The notes under the pieces were generated by a model. That model made no database searches. It was not told where the DNA came from and worked only from the letters and a program-made list of their open reading frames with translations. A DNA stretch of 64,000 nt, from assembly GCF_019458805.1 (NCBI RefSeq), contig NZ_JAIBOA010000002.1, forward strand, positions 408,601 through 472,600. The letters run 5' to 3'. Positions 8,019 through 16,723 of the stretch are shown piece by piece. This DNA is from Actinomadura parmotrematis (GTDB lineage: Bacteria > Actinomycetota > Actinomycetes > Streptosporangiales > Streptosporangiaceae). A program made the translations under genes and the position numbers. Each line of letters opens with the position of its first letter. The first letter of the stretch is position 1.

Positions 8019-9052
8019 TTGGCGCCCCTCTTGGTCGGCGTGCAGCCCTGCGCGGGCGGGGCGCCGGGCGCCCGGTACTCCTTCGGCACGAGGCCGCAGA
8101 GGTAGCCGTCCATCCAGCGTCCGTTGCCCATGGCGTTGCCGAGCAGGCGGGTGTAGGGGCCGGCGAGGCGGAGCGCCCGGTCGAGGTTCTGCTGGTTGCG
8201 GGCGAGCAGGTCGCTCACCCGCCCGAGGGCGGCGAGGGTCGGCCGCAGCCGCGCCTCGTTGTCGTCGATGATCCCGGTGAGCTGCCGGGCGAGGTCCTGG
8301 GCGCCGGCGAGCAGGCCGTGCACGGCGTCGCGGCGGCGCTGGATCTCGGCGAGGAGGGTGTTGCCGTCGCGCAGCAGCGCCTCGAAGGAGGCGTTCTGCC
8401 CGGCGACGGTGCCGCTCACCTCGCGGCTGCCCGCGAGGAGCCGGGCGAGCCGGGCGTCCCGCGAGGAGATCGTCTTGGACAGCGCGGACATGCCGGTGAG
8501 GGCCTGCCGGACGCTCGGCGGCGTCCCGGCGAAGGCGGTGGACAGCGCCCGCAGGCTGCCCGCGAGCCGGGCCGAGTCGACCTGCCCGACGGTCCCGGCG
8601 AGGTCCTCGAACGCGCGGGTGACGTCGTAGGGCGAGGTGGTGCGGGTGATCGGGATGGTGCGATCGGGGTCCTGAGCGCGGGCGCCGAGGGGGTCGACGG
8701 CCAGGTACTTGTCGCCGAGCAGCGTCTTGATCGCGATGGCGGCGGTGCTGGCGTCGCCGATCCAGGCGTGCTTCACCCGGAACCCGATGCGCACCCTGCC
8801 GCGGGCCAGCGCCACGCTGGTGATCTTGCCGACCTTGACGCCCGCGACGCGCACCTCGTTGCCGGTGCGCATCCCGGCGGCCTCGGCGAACTCGGCGGTG
8901 TAGTCGGTGCCGCCGCCGATCACCGGCAGGTCGCCGGCGCGCAGCGCGAGCAGCGCGACGAGGACCATCGCGGCGAGGCCGACCAGGGCGACGGCGATGG
9001 GGTTGCGGTCGCGGACCGGCTTCAGCCGGGGCCGCCGCTTCGGCGCGCTCAC
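8015..9052 (-). CDS. MCE family protein (MceC position)
   Basis: A 345-residue Mce protein with a basic N-terminus, one membrane helix (AVALVGLAAMVLVALLAL) and an MCE domain (YTAEFAEAAGMRTGNEVRVAGVKVG, LLGDKYLAVDP). The frame is open for another 33 codons upstream. The GTG at 9052 is chosen because it forms a GTGA overlap with the stop of the upstream gene, matching the ATGA overlaps elsewhere in this operon, and because it gives the expected short cytoplasmic tail. The C-terminus carries GRWMDGYLCGL, as in other MceC-type proteins. Confidence 0.92.
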   Translation of the reverse strand: MSAPKRRPRLKPVRDRNPIAVALVGLAAMVLVALLALRAGDLPVIGGGTDYTAEFAEAAGMRTGNEVRVAGVKVGKITSVALARGRVRIGFRVKHAWIGDASTAAIAIKTLLGDKYLAVDPLGARAQDPDRTIPITRTTSPYDVTRAFEDLAGTVGQVDSARLAGSLRALSTAFAGTPPSVRQALTGMSALSKTISSRDARLARLLAGSREVSGTVAGQNASFEALLRDGNTLLAEIQRRRDAVHGLLAGAQDLARQLTGIIDDNEARLRPTLAALGRVSDLLARNQQNLDRALRLAGPYTRLLGNAMGNGRWMDGYLCGLVPKEYRAPGAPPAQGCTPTKRGAK

Positions 9053-10089
9053 CGCCCGCACCGCGGCGAGGTGTTCGGGACGCCGGTCGGCGCGGGGTGC
9101 TGCTCGCCCGGGACCTGCTGGTACGTCGCGCCGGTCACGGCGGCCTCGCACAGGTAGAAGTTCATCCAGGACCCGTAGGAGCCGAGCCGCCCGATCGCGG
9201 CCATCTTCACCGGCAGGGTCTTCAGGAAGCGGTCCACGACCGGCTCGTCCCGGTCGAGGCTCGCCGACAGCCGGCCGAGCTCGACGACGTCGTCCTTCAG
9301 CGGGGCGCGCCCGTCGCGGAGGAGCGCGGCGGTGCTGGCGGTGAGGCCGTCCAGGGCGCTGATCGCCTCGCCGATCGGGCGGCGGTCGGCGGCGAGCCCG
9401 GACACGAGCGCGCGGAGCGTCGTGATGAGGCCGGTGAGCTGCGCGCCGTGGGCGTTGACGGTGTCGAGGACGCCGGTCAGGTTGGTGACGACCTGCCCGA
9501 TGACCGCGTCCTTGCCGGCGATGGCGGAGGTGAGGGTGCCGATGGAGGCGAGCAGGTCCTCGACGGTGCCGCCCTCGCCCTGGAGCACCTGCACGATCGA
9601 CCCGGCGAGCTGGTTGACGTCCTTCGGCGACAGCGCCGCGAACAGCGGCTGGAAGCCGTTGAACAGGCGGGTGAGGTCGAGCGCGGGCGTCGTCCGCTCG
9701 ACCGGGATGGTCGCGCCGGGCGCGAGCGCGCCGGTGCCGCCGGTGCCGCGCGCCAGCTCGACGTAGCGCTGCCCGACGAGGTTCAGGTACTTGATCGTCG
9801 CGGTCGCCGACGCCGGGACGGTCCGGTCCCGGTCCACCGAGAACCGCACTCGGGCGATCCGCCGGTCCACCACGTCGATGCCCTCGACCCGGCCGACCTG
9901 CACGCCCGCGATGCGGACGCCGTCGCCGGCGCGGAGGCCGGAGGCGTCGGTGAAGCGGGCCCGGTAGGAGCGGCTCGGGCCGCCGCCGGTCTGCGCGATG
10001 CTCGCCGCGAGGACGGTCGTGGCGAGCACCGTCACGACGATGAACGCGAGCGACTTGGCGATCGGCCCGGCCAGGCTGCGGTCGCTCAT
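9049..10089 (-). CDS. MCE family protein (MceB position)
   Basis: A 346-residue Mce protein with an N-terminal membrane helix (SLAFIVVTVLATTVLAASI), MCE domain (YRARFTDASGLRAGDGVRIAGVQVG, LVGQRYVELARG), a long helical segment and a terminal segment with MNFYLCEA. The start at 10089 overlaps the stop of mceA by four bases. An open frame continues about 380 codons upstream, but that part is the antisense-like shadow of the neighbouring genes and is ignored. Confidence 0.92.
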   Translation of the reverse strand: MSDRSLAGPIAKSLAFIVVTVLATTVLAASIAQTGGGPSRSYRARFTDASGLRAGDGVRIAGVQVGRVEGIDVVDRRIARVRFSVDRDRTVPASATATIKYLNLVGQRYVELARGTGGTGALAPGATIPVERTTPALDLTRLFNGFQPLFAALSPKDVNQLAGSIVQVLQGEGGTVEDLLASIGTLTSAIAGKDAVIGQVVTNLTGVLDTVNAHGAQLTGLITTLRALVSGLAADRRPIGEAISALDGLTASTAALLRDGRAPLKDDVVELGRLSASLDRDEPVVDRFLKTLPVKMAAIGRLGSYGSWMNFYLCEAAVTGATYQQVPGEQHPAPTGVPNTSPRCGR

Positions 10090-11336
10090 CCGATCTTCAC
10101 CTCCGTGCCGCGGTAGAGGGGGCCGAGCAGCACGCTCGACCAGTCCGGCAGCGCCTCGGGGGCCTCCCCGAGGCGCGCCGCGATCAGCTCGTTGACCAGG
10201 CGGTTCTCCTGCGGGGAGTTGGCGACGCCGAGCCCGGCCCGCGACGCGGCGGGCTGCGCGGTGCCGTAGGCGACCGGGTAGCAGTGCGGGCCGCCGCGCG
10301 CGTTGTAGACGGGCCTGTCCTTGCCGGGCCGGTAGGCGCCCTTGGATTTCAGGGTGCGCACGTCCACGTGCAGGCCCGGGTTCGCGGTGCCCTTGCCGAG
10401 GACGCGGTCCATGAGGGGGACGAAGTCGGCGAGCATCGCCAGCGTGCAGGGCAGCTCGGGCGAGTACCTCGCGAGGATCTCCAGGCTCGCGCGGCTCTGC
10501 GCCGACACGCGGATGAGGTTGGCGGAGTTCTCCCGGACGAAGGTGGTGAGGTCGTCGGAGACGTCCGTCACCGAGGCGTAGAGGGCGGCGAGGTTGGCGC
10601 GCTGCGCCGCGATGGTGTTGCTGGTGTAGGTCGCGTCGTTCAGCGCTTGCAGGATGTCGGGGACGGCCTCGCTGTAGTGCGCGCTGACCTCCGCGAGGTC
10701 GCGGATGCCCTGGTTCAGCGCGGGCAGGTTCGGGTTGAGCTTCCGCAGGTAGGCGTCCAACTCGACGAGGGTCCGCCCGAGCTCGGTGCCGCGCCCGTCG
10801 AGGGCCTGCGACACGGCGGTGAGCGTCGCCGACAGCTCGGCGGGCCGGACGGCGGTCAGCAGCGGCATGAGGTCGTCGAGGACGCGCTGCACCTCGATGG
10901 CGTTCGCCGACCGGTCCTGGCTGATGGTGCCGTGCGCGGCGAGCCGCGCCGTGCTCGGCCGCGCCGGCGGGACGAGCGCGACGTAGCGCTGACCGAACAG
11001 CGTCGTCGGCAGCATCCGCGCGGTGACGTTGGCGGGCAGCAGCCGCATCTTGTCGGGCTGGATCGCCAGGCGCAGCGTCGCGCCGCCGCCGTCGGAGCCG
11101 ATCGAGCGGACCTCGCCGATGACGACGCCGCGCAGCTTCACGTCGGCGTGCGGGTGCATCTCGCTGCCGGCGCTCGCGGTCCGCAGCGTCACCCACGCGA
11201 CGTCGGTGAACTTCTTGTCGTAGATCGCCACCGCCAGCCACGCCAGCAGCGCGGGCACGAGCAGGAACGCCACGCCCGCCAGCCGCCGCACGGCGACGCC
11301 GGTGCGGTCCCTGCGCTGCCTCCTCCGCTCGGTCAT
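10086..11336 (-). CDS. MCE family protein (MceA position)
   Basis: A 416-residue Mce protein, first of the six. It has a basic N-terminus (MTERRRQRRDRTG), a membrane helix (LAGVAFLLVPALLAWLAVAIY), an MCE domain (VTLRTASAGSEMHPHADVKL, TLFGQRYVALVPP) and a long helical domain with the family's CYPVAYG segment near the C-terminus. It starts in a four-base overlap with the YrbE-B stop. MceA-type subunits are the first element of the hexameric lipid tunnel. Confidence 0.93.
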   Translation of the reverse strand: MTERRRQRRDRTGVAVRRLAGVAFLLVPALLAWLAVAIYDKKFTDVAWVTLRTASAGSEMHPHADVKLRGVVIGEVRSIGSDGGGATLRLAIQPDKMRLLPANVTARMLPTTLFGQRYVALVPPARPSTARLAAHGTISQDRSANAIEVQRVLDDLMPLLTAVRPAELSATLTAVSQALDGRGTELGRTLVELDAYLRKLNPNLPALNQGIRDLAEVSAHYSEAVPDILQALNDATYTSNTIAAQRANLAALYASVTDVSDDLTTFVRENSANLIRVSAQSRASLEILARYSPELPCTLAMLADFVPLMDRVLGKGTANPGLHVDVRTLKSKGAYRPGKDRPVYNARGGPHCYPVAYGTAQPAASRAGLGVANSPQENRLVNELIAARLGEAPEALPDWSSVLLGPLYRGTEVKIG

Positions 11337-12163
11337 CCCGCCACCTTCACCGTCGTCGTGGTGCCCCAGATCGCGAGGCTGAGGAAGAAGTCGGTGACGC
11401 TGATGAGGACGATGGAGGTGCGGACCGCGCGGCCGACGGCCCTGCCCACCCCGGCGGGGCCGCCGGCCGCGCGGTAGCCGTAGTAGCAGTGCGACAGGAT
11501 CACCATGACGCTGAAGACCAGGACCTTCAGGAACGACAGCACCACGTCGGCGGGCGACAGGAACAGCCCGAAGTAGTGGTCGTAGGTGCCCTGCGACTGC
11601 CCGTTGACGACCACCGTCACCTCGCGGGAGGCGACGTAGGAGCACATGAGCCCGATCGCGTAGAGCGGGACGATCGCGACGGCGCCCGCGATGATGCGGG
11701 TGGTGACGAGGTAGGGCAGGCTCGGGATGCCCATGACCTCCAGGGCGTCCACCTCGTCGCTGATGCGCATCGCGCCGAGCTGCGCGGTGAACCCGGCGCC
11801 GACGGTCGCCGACAGGGCGAGGCCGGAGACGAGCGGCGCGATCTCGCGGGTGTTGAAGTAGGCCGAGGCGAACCCGGTGAACGCGGCGGTGCCGATCTGC
11901 TGGAGCGCCGAGTACCCCTGCAACCCGACGATCATGCCGGTGGCCAGGGTCAGCGCGATCATCACGCCGATGGAGCCGCCGACGACGCCGAGCCCGCCGC
12001 TGCCGAACGACACCTCGGCGAGCAGCCGCTGGATCTCCCGCAGGTAGCGGCGGAGCGCGCGGGGCGTCCAGAGCAGCGCCCGGGTGTAGAAGAGGAGCTG
12101 GTCGCCGGGCTCGTCCAGGCGGGCGAGCAGCCGGGACGGGCGGAGGCCGCCGTACGGCGCCAC
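11333..12163 (-). CDS. yrbEB: MlaE/YrbE family ABC permease, YrbE-B
   Basis: A 276-residue integral membrane permease of the MlaE family. It has a conserved hydrophobic core with about five membrane segments (GGSIGVMIALTLATGMIVGL, PLVSGLALSATVGAGFTAQLG, IIAGAVAIVPLYAIGLM, VVLSFLKVLVFSVMVIL, SIVLISVTDFFLSLAIWG) and the cytoplasmic EVDALEVMG element that contacts the ATPase in this family. The start is a GTG at 12163, four bases after the YrbE-A stop. No ATPase (Mkl/MceG) gene is in the window, so it must be encoded elsewhere. Confidence 0.93.
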   Translation of the reverse strand: MAPYGGLRPSRLLARLDEPGDQLLFYTRALLWTPRALRRYLREIQRLLAEVSFGSGGLGVVGGSIGVMIALTLATGMIVGLQGYSALQQIGTAAFTGFASAYFNTREIAPLVSGLALSATVGAGFTAQLGAMRISDEVDALEVMGIPSLPYLVTTRIIAGAVAIVPLYAIGLMCSYVASREVTVVVNGQSQGTYDHYFGLFLSPADVVLSFLKVLVFSVMVILSHCYYGYRAAGGPAGVGRAVGRAVRTSIVLISVTDFFLSLAIWGTTTTVKVAG

Positions 12164-12167
12164 GTCC

Positions 12168-12956
12168 TCACCCGCCCTTCGGGGGGACGACCTGCAGGTA
12201 GATGCCGGTGATCACCATGTTGGCGAGGAACAGCAGCAGGAAGGTGATGACGACGGCCTGGTTGACGACGTCGCCGACGCCCTTCGGGCCGCCGCGCGGG
12301 TTCAGCCCCCGGTGGGCGGCGACGACCCCGGCGATGAACCCGAACAGGATCGCCTTGAACTCGCTGATGTACAGGTCGGGGAGCTGCGCGAGGGCCGAGA
12401 AGCTCGCCAGGTAGGCGCCGGGCGTGCCGCCCTGCATCAGCACGTTGAAGGCGTAGCCGCCGGCGACGCCGACGACCGAGACCAGGCCGTTCAGCAGCGC
12501 CGAGACGAGGACGCAGGCCAGGACCCGCGGCACGACGAGCCGCTGGACGGGCGAGACGCCGAGCACCTCCATCGCGTCGAGCTCCTCGCGGATGGTGCGC
12601 GAGCCGATGTCGGCGCAGATCGCCGACCCCGCCACCCCCGAGATCAGCAGCGCGACGATCATCGGGCTGGCCTGCTGGATGACGGCGAGGACGCTCGCGC
12701 CGCCGGTGAAGGACTGCGCGCCGAGCTGCTGGGTGAGCGACCCGACCTGGAGCGAGATGACCGCGCCGAACGGGATCGACACGAACGCGGTCGGCAGGAT
12801 CGTCACGCCGGCGATGAACCAGAACTGGGTGACGAACTCGCGGAACTGGAAGGGGCGGCGCCACACCATGCCGAGCACCGTGGCGCCGAGCGCGAACAGC
12901 CGCCCGGTCTGGCGCAGCGCGCCGGCGCCGGGGAACGCCGCCTGCTGCGCGGTCAT
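12168..12956 (-). CDS. yrbEA: MlaE/YrbE family ABC permease, YrbE-A (first gene of mce operon)
   Basis: A 262-residue MlaE-family permease with the conserved SPMIVALLISGVAGSAI segment, ELDAMEVLG coupling element and RGGPKGVGDVVNQ C-terminal loop. It opens the operon yrbEA-yrbEB-mceA-F-four accessory genes (12956 down to 2577). The ATG at 12956 has no ribosome binding site of its own. Instead, a strong GAGGAGAG lies before an upstream six-codon frame whose TGA overlaps this ATG, so translation may depend on reinitiation (see the leader entry). No other in-frame start codon is seen nearby upstream. Confidence 0.93.
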   Translation of the reverse strand: MTAQQAAFPGAGALRQTGRLFALGATVLGMVWRRPFQFREFVTQFWFIAGVTILPTAFVSIPFGAVISLQVGSLTQQLGAQSFTGGASVLAVIQQASPMIVALLISGVAGSAICADIGSRTIREELDAMEVLGVSPVQRLVVPRVLACVLVSALLNGLVSVVGVAGGYAFNVLMQGGTPGAYLASFSALAQLPDLYISEFKAILFGFIAGVVAAHRGLNPRGGPKGVGDVVNQAVVITFLLLFLANMVITGIYLQVVPPKGG

Positions 12957-12973
12957 GTCGCGGTGCCCGTCAT
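12953..12973 (-). promoter_or_regulatory. Six-codon leader frame coupled to the yrbEA start
   Basis: The frame reads M-T-G-T-A-T-stop. Its ATG (12971-12973) is preceded by GAGGAGAG at optimal spacing, and its TGA overlaps the yrbEA ATG as ATGA. The layout would deliver ribosomes to yrbEA by reinitiation, in the same way that the later operon genes are coupled. The peptide itself shows no attenuator-like codon bias. Whether it is translated is inference. Confidence 0.4.
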
Positions 12974-13012
12974 GTGCTCTCCTCGGTCGTGTCCGCGGGT
13001 ACGCTACCGACC

Positions 13013-13050
13013 CCGATAATCACCGGGAAAGGAGTACCGGCGATTATTGG
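13013..13050 (-). promoter_or_regulatory. Candidate operator upstream of the mce operon (14-bp inverted repeat)
   Basis: The arms CCGATAATCACCGG (13013-13026) and CCGGCGATTATTGG (13037-13050) are inverted repeats matching at 12 of 14 positions, separated by 10 bp. They stand 57-94 bp upstream of the yrbEA start and downstream of the terminator of the preceding gene. A TTGTCA hexamer on the minus strand (13058-13063) could be a -35 element. The regulator is unknown; no regulator gene is adjacent. Confidence 0.5.
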
Positions 13051-13096
13051 CACCGCGTGACAAAAGGCCGCCCGGAAGCGTTTTCCACGGGCACGA

Positions 13097-13137
13097 AAAG
13101 AGCAGGGGACGGCATAACGCGCCGCTCCCTGCTCTTT
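13097..13137 (-). terminator. Hairpin terminator after the secreted FN3 gene
   Basis: AAAGAGCAGGG (13097-13107) and CCCTGCTCTTT (13127-13137) form a perfect 11-bp stem with a 19-base loop. On the minus strand the stem runs into TTTTCG. It lies 14 bp past the stop of the 13151-14656 gene and separates it from the mce operon promoter. Confidence 0.65.
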
Positions 13138-13150
13138 GCGGTGAATGGTG

Positions 13151-14656
13151 TCAGCGGACGGGCTTCGGGACGGGGCAGTGCGCCACTCCGGGCAGGCAGA
13201 GCGGCCCTTGGACCATCTTGAGGTAGTTGCCGGGGCCGGAGACGGCGCCGGTGAGCAGCGGGTCGAGGTCCTCGCCGGCGCCGCAGCCGGTGAACGGCGG
13301 GATCGTGTAGACGCCGCGCAGGATGCCGCCCTTCTGCACGTTGACGTACTCGGCCGGGCCGCCGCCGGTCAGCGTGAGGACGGCGGGCCGGACGCTGCGG
13401 CACGACCTCCCGAGGTCCAGCGGGGCGCCGTTCACCGTCGCGCCGGTGACGCGCACCGTCATCTCGACGGTCGCCTTCAGCCGGAACGGGTTGCCGGGGT
13501 AGGTGGTGAGCAGGCCGGGCTTCTCCTGGACCATCTGCATGCGGGCGCGGACCGGCATGAACCCGAACTGCAGCATGATCGCCTCGGACTCCAGGGGCCG
13601 CGCGAACATCACGTCGGCGGTGATGCCGTTCTTGACGTACAGGCCCATGTTCGCGGGCACCGGGTCCTCAGCCGGGTCGTTCAGCGCGACGGCCGCGCCC
13701 GCCTTCTTGACGTTGGTGTAGCCGGTCAGGAACAGGCAGCCCTTGGTGGCGGGCTTGGCGTCCGGCCGGTCGGGGATGTTCCCGCAGCCGGGCGGCGGGG
13801 CGTCGGTCGCGGTGGTGCGGACGGTCGTCTCCGGGCTCGCGTCGGACACGTTGCCAGCGGCGTCGCGCGCCTTGACGGTGAAGGCGTAGGCGGTGTCGGG
13901 GGTCAGGCCGGTCACCGTGGCCTTCGGCGCCGTGACGGTGGCGGTCTTGGCGTCCCCGGCGTAGACGTCGTAGGCGGTGACGCCGGTGTCGTCAGCGGAC
14001 GCCTGCCAGGCCAGCGCGATGCTGGTCTTGGTGATGCCGCCCGCGACGGCCTTCGGCGCGCCGGGGATCGTCGGCGGGAGCGTGTCGGGCTGGTCGGCGG
14101 CGATGACGGCGAACTCCGCGATCGTCGCCGGGTCGGGCGGGGTGCAGGTCAGCGTGCCGAGCTTCGCGTTCTCGGCGTTCCCGAAGGCCAGCTCCAGGTT
14201 GCCGGCGGTGACGGCGCCGGCACCCGTCGCGGGGAACGCCAGGCCGCTCGCGGTCCCGGTCCCGGCGAGGGCGAGCGAGCCGCTCTTGATCGGCGTCGCG
14301 GCGAAGGCGACCGGGATCGCGCCGCTCTTCTCCCCCGACGCCGCGGTCGCCGTCCCGGTGCCGGAGATCGTCGTGGCGCCCGCGTCGAGCAGGGATTGGA
14401 CGGCGTTCGCGTTCAGCGGGGCGGTCACGTCGAGGCCGATCGGGACGGTCACGCCGGTGCGGACCGAGGGCGGCACGACGGCGGAGAACCGCACCGCCAT
14501 CGGCTCCGGCTCGCCGCCGAGCGAGGACGCGCAGGTGTAGTCGAGGCTCGTCTCCACCGGCGCGGCGGACGCGCGGCCCGCGCCGGCCAGGCCGGACGCG
14601 GCGACGGCGGCCGCGGCGAGGACCGCCGCCGCCCGTACGGTCGTACCGGGCTTCAC
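13151..14656 (-). CDS. Secreted protein with a fibronectin type III domain
   Basis: A 501-residue exported protein. It has a signal peptide (basic MKPGTTVR, Ala-rich core, cleavage near GRASAAP). An N-terminal region begins with SLDYTCASSLG, followed by pairs of acylated-looking Ig-like stretches as in the DUF6801 group. A fibronectin type III domain lies at about residues 195-285 (PPTIPGAPKAVAGG, SIALAWQASADDTGVTAYDVY, DTAYAFTVKARDAAGN). The C-terminal half is unassigned. It carries paired cysteines and no anchor. The start is a GTG at 14656 with GGAGGTG six bases upstream. A cell-surface or extracellular binding role is inferred; the ligand is unknown. A terminator follows directly. Confidence 0.75.
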   Translation of the reverse strand: MKPGTTVRAAAVLAAAAVAASGLAGAGRASAAPVETSLDYTCASSLGGEPEPMAVRFSAVVPPSVRTGVTVPIGLDVTAPLNANAVQSLLDAGATTISGTGTATAASGEKSGAIPVAFAATPIKSGSLALAGTGTASGLAFPATGAGAVTAGNLELAFGNAENAKLGTLTCTPPDPATIAEFAVIAADQPDTLPPTIPGAPKAVAGGITKTSIALAWQASADDTGVTAYDVYAGDAKTATVTAPKATVTGLTPDTAYAFTVKARDAAGNVSDASPETTVRTTATDAPPPGCGNIPDRPDAKPATKGCLFLTGYTNVKKAGAAVALNDPAEDPVPANMGLYVKNGITADVMFARPLESEAIMLQFGFMPVRARMQMVQEKPGLLTTYPGNPFRLKATVEMTVRVTGATVNGAPLDLGRSCRSVRPAVLTLTGGGPAEYVNVQKGGILRGVYTIPPFTGCGAGEDLDPLLTGAVSGPGNYLKMVQGPLCLPGVAHCPVPKPVR

Positions 14657-14944
14657 ATGCCACCTCCGGGTCAGGGGTACCGGCCGCGGCAGCGTACAGA
14701 GCCGCCCGAATGGCCGACAACCTTTTCCCCGGCGCCCGCGAATACCTGTTACCGGGCGCTAATTCCGGTGCCGGGAATGCTCATTCCGCGCCTTGTCATC
14801 TTGTGCGCAGGGAAACGGAAAGCGCGCGCTTCCCGCCAATGTTCCGTCGGCCTCCTTGCCGCCGCCCGGCGGGCGTGTTCCCCTCGGACCTCGCACGTAC
14901 CGGAAACACGGGTCGGAGAAGCGACGGACCTGAGGAGGAGCGCG

Positions 14945-15784
14945 GTGGCACGCCGTTCGATCATCACGGGGCTCGGGCTCGCCGCGGTCCTCGCCGCGGG
15001 CGGCGCGGCGCCGGCGGCCCTCGCCGACCCGCCGCCCGCCGACGGCACGGCGACGCCGGAACCCACCCCGACCCCGACGCCCACCCCCACGCCGACCCCC
15101 GAGCCGACGCCGGCCCCCACGCCGAAGCCGACCCCGAAGCCGACGGCGCCCGCGCCGTCCCCGCACCTGTCGCTCGGCATCCGGCTGTCGGCGGGCGCCG
15201 CCGCGCCCGGCGGGCGGCTGACGGCGACCGTCACCGTCCGCTCGTCCGGCGCCACCGCGCACGGCGCCCGCCTGGACCTGTCGGCCGCGGGCCTCGGGGT
15301 CAGTCCCGGCTCGCGCGCGCTCGGCGCGGTGGGCGGCTCCGGCGACACGGTGACCGCGACCGTCACCGTCCCGAGGGGCGCCGCGGCCGGGTCGGTCGCG
15401 CTCGTCGCCCGCGCGTCGGCGGCCCGGGCGGACGCCGCCACGGCGTCGGTGCCCGTCACGATCGTCGTCCCGGCGCCGGGGGGCTCCGCCGGGACGACCC
15501 CGCTCTCACCCGGCCCGCCCCCGGCCGGCACGGTGCCGGCCGCCGTCCCGGCGGTCGCGCCGTCCGCCCCGCAGGTCGCCCTGCCGCCGGTGGCGCCGCC
15601 GCAGGTCGCGGGCGGCCCGGCCGCGCCGGCGCTCAGCCCGGTCGCGCTCCGCGCCGCCACCGAGGACCACCGGGACCTCGCCTCGCTCCAGGCGGGCTGG
15701 CTCGCCGCGCTGTTCACCGGCCAGGCGCTCCTGTTCGCCCGGGTCCGGCTCGCCCGCCGCCGCAGGGCGCGCGCCGAGCCGTGA
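14945..15784 (+). CDS. Secreted Pro/Thr-rich protein with Ig-like domain and C-terminal anchor
   Basis: A 279-residue protein with a signal peptide (ARRSIITGLGLAAVLAAGG, cleavage near ALADPP). A proline-threonine linker made of PTPTP and PEPTP units spans about residues 35-70, followed by an Ig-like beta domain (residues 75-185: SLGIRLSAGAAAPGGRLTATV, RGAAAGSVALVARASA). A Pro/Val/Ala-rich stalk leads to a C-terminal membrane helix (LQAGWLAALFTGQALLF) with a basic tail. This looks like a wall-spanning stalk protein anchored in the membrane. The GTG start at 14945 has GAGGAGGAG upstream; the longer open frame upstream is antisense to the previous gene. No function is recognised. Confidence 0.7.
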   Translation: MARRSIITGLGLAAVLAAGGAAPAALADPPPADGTATPEPTPTPTPTPTPTPEPTPAPTPKPTPKPTAPAPSPHLSLGIRLSAGAAAPGGRLTATVTVRSSGATAHGARLDLSAAGLGVSPGSRALGAVGGSGDTVTATVTVPRGAAAGSVALVARASAARADAATASVPVTIVVPAPGGSAGTTPLSPGPPPAGTVPAAVPAVAPSAPQVALPPVAPPQVAGGPAAPALSPVALRAATEDHRDLASLQAGWLAALFTGQALLFARVRLARRRRARAEP

Positions 15785-15829
15785 GGACGCGCCCCGGGCC
15801 GGCACCGCGCCGCGGGCCCGGGGCGCACC

Positions 15830-16711
15830 TCACTCCCCGGTGGCGGTGAGGACGTCGCGGAACCGGTCCACCAGCGGGTTCGCCTCGCCCGCCCGCCACA
15901 CCAGGTGCAGGGTCGTGGAGGTGTCCGCCAGCGGGCGGTGGCGCACGCCGACGCGGCGCAGCACCTTGTGCGAGTCGGCCATGACGGCGGCGCCGAACCC
16001 GGCGGCGACGAGCGCGAGGACGGTCTGCACGCTGTGCCCGCTCGCGCCGATCCGCGGCACCACCCCGGCCCGCGCGCAGAGCGCCATGATCTCGTCGTAG
16101 GAGTGCGGGGAGGCGTCCCGCGGCCAGACGACGAGCGGGATCCGCCCGAGGATGTCCAGCGGCGCGGGCCCGGCGGGGTGCGCGAGCGGGTGCGCGGCGG
16201 GCAGGAACAGGCTGAGCGGCTCGCGCCACCAGGCGCGGACGGCGAGCCGGGCGTCGCGGGCGGGCAGCCGCTGCACGGCGACGTCGAAGCGGCCGTCCAG
16301 CACCCCGTCCGACATCTCCGCGTCGCTGAAGCTCTCCTCCAGGCGCAGCTCGACGCGCGGCAGCTCGCGGCGGAGCCGGCCGAGCGCGGCGCCGAGCGGC
16401 CCGTTGATGCCGGACCCGGCGAACGTCACGGTGAGGCGGCCCGCGCGTCCCTCGGCAGCCAGCCGGACGTCGTCCATCGCCGCGCGCGCTTCGGCGAGCA
16501 CCGCGCGGCCCCGCTCGACGAGCACCTTCCCGGCGGGCGTCGGTGCGAGGCCGCGCGGGCCGCGCTCGAACAGCTCGGTGCCGAGGGTGCGTTCCAGGTC
16601 GCGGAGCTGGCGGCTCAGCGTCGGCTGCGTCAGGTTCAGGCGGCGGGCCGCCGCGCTGACGCCGCCCTCCTCGGCGATCGCCACCACGTAGCCGAGCAGC
16701 CGCAGATCCAC
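15830..16711 (-). CDS. LysR family transcriptional regulator
   Basis: A 293-residue LysR regulator. It has an N-terminal winged helix-turn-helix (GYVVAIAEEGGVSAAARRLNLTQPTLSRQLRDLERTLG) and a periplasmic-binding-like effector domain (GRLTVTFAG, DILGRIPLVVWPRD, VLALVAAGFGAAVM). The GTG at 16711 is preferred because AGGGGG lies six bases upstream and VDLRLL is the usual LysR beginning; an in-frame ATG at 16729 has no such site. It is divergent from the carboxymuconolactone decarboxylase-like gene across a shared 102-bp region with a palindromic site, so it probably controls that gene and itself. Confidence 0.9.
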   Translation of the reverse strand: MDLRLLGYVVAIAEEGGVSAAARRLNLTQPTLSRQLRDLERTLGTELFERGPRGLAPTPAGKVLVERGRAVLAEARAAMDDVRLAAEGRAGRLTVTFAGSGINGPLGAALGRLRRELPRVELRLEESFSDAEMSDGVLDGRFDVAVQRLPARDARLAVRAWWREPLSLFLPAAHPLAHPAGPAPLDILGRIPLVVWPRDASPHSYDEIMALCARAGVVPRIGASGHSVQTVLALVAAGFGAAVMADSHKVLRRVGVRHRPLADTSTTLHLVWRAGEANPLVDRFRDVLTATGE

Positions 16712-16723
16712 GCCATACCCCCT

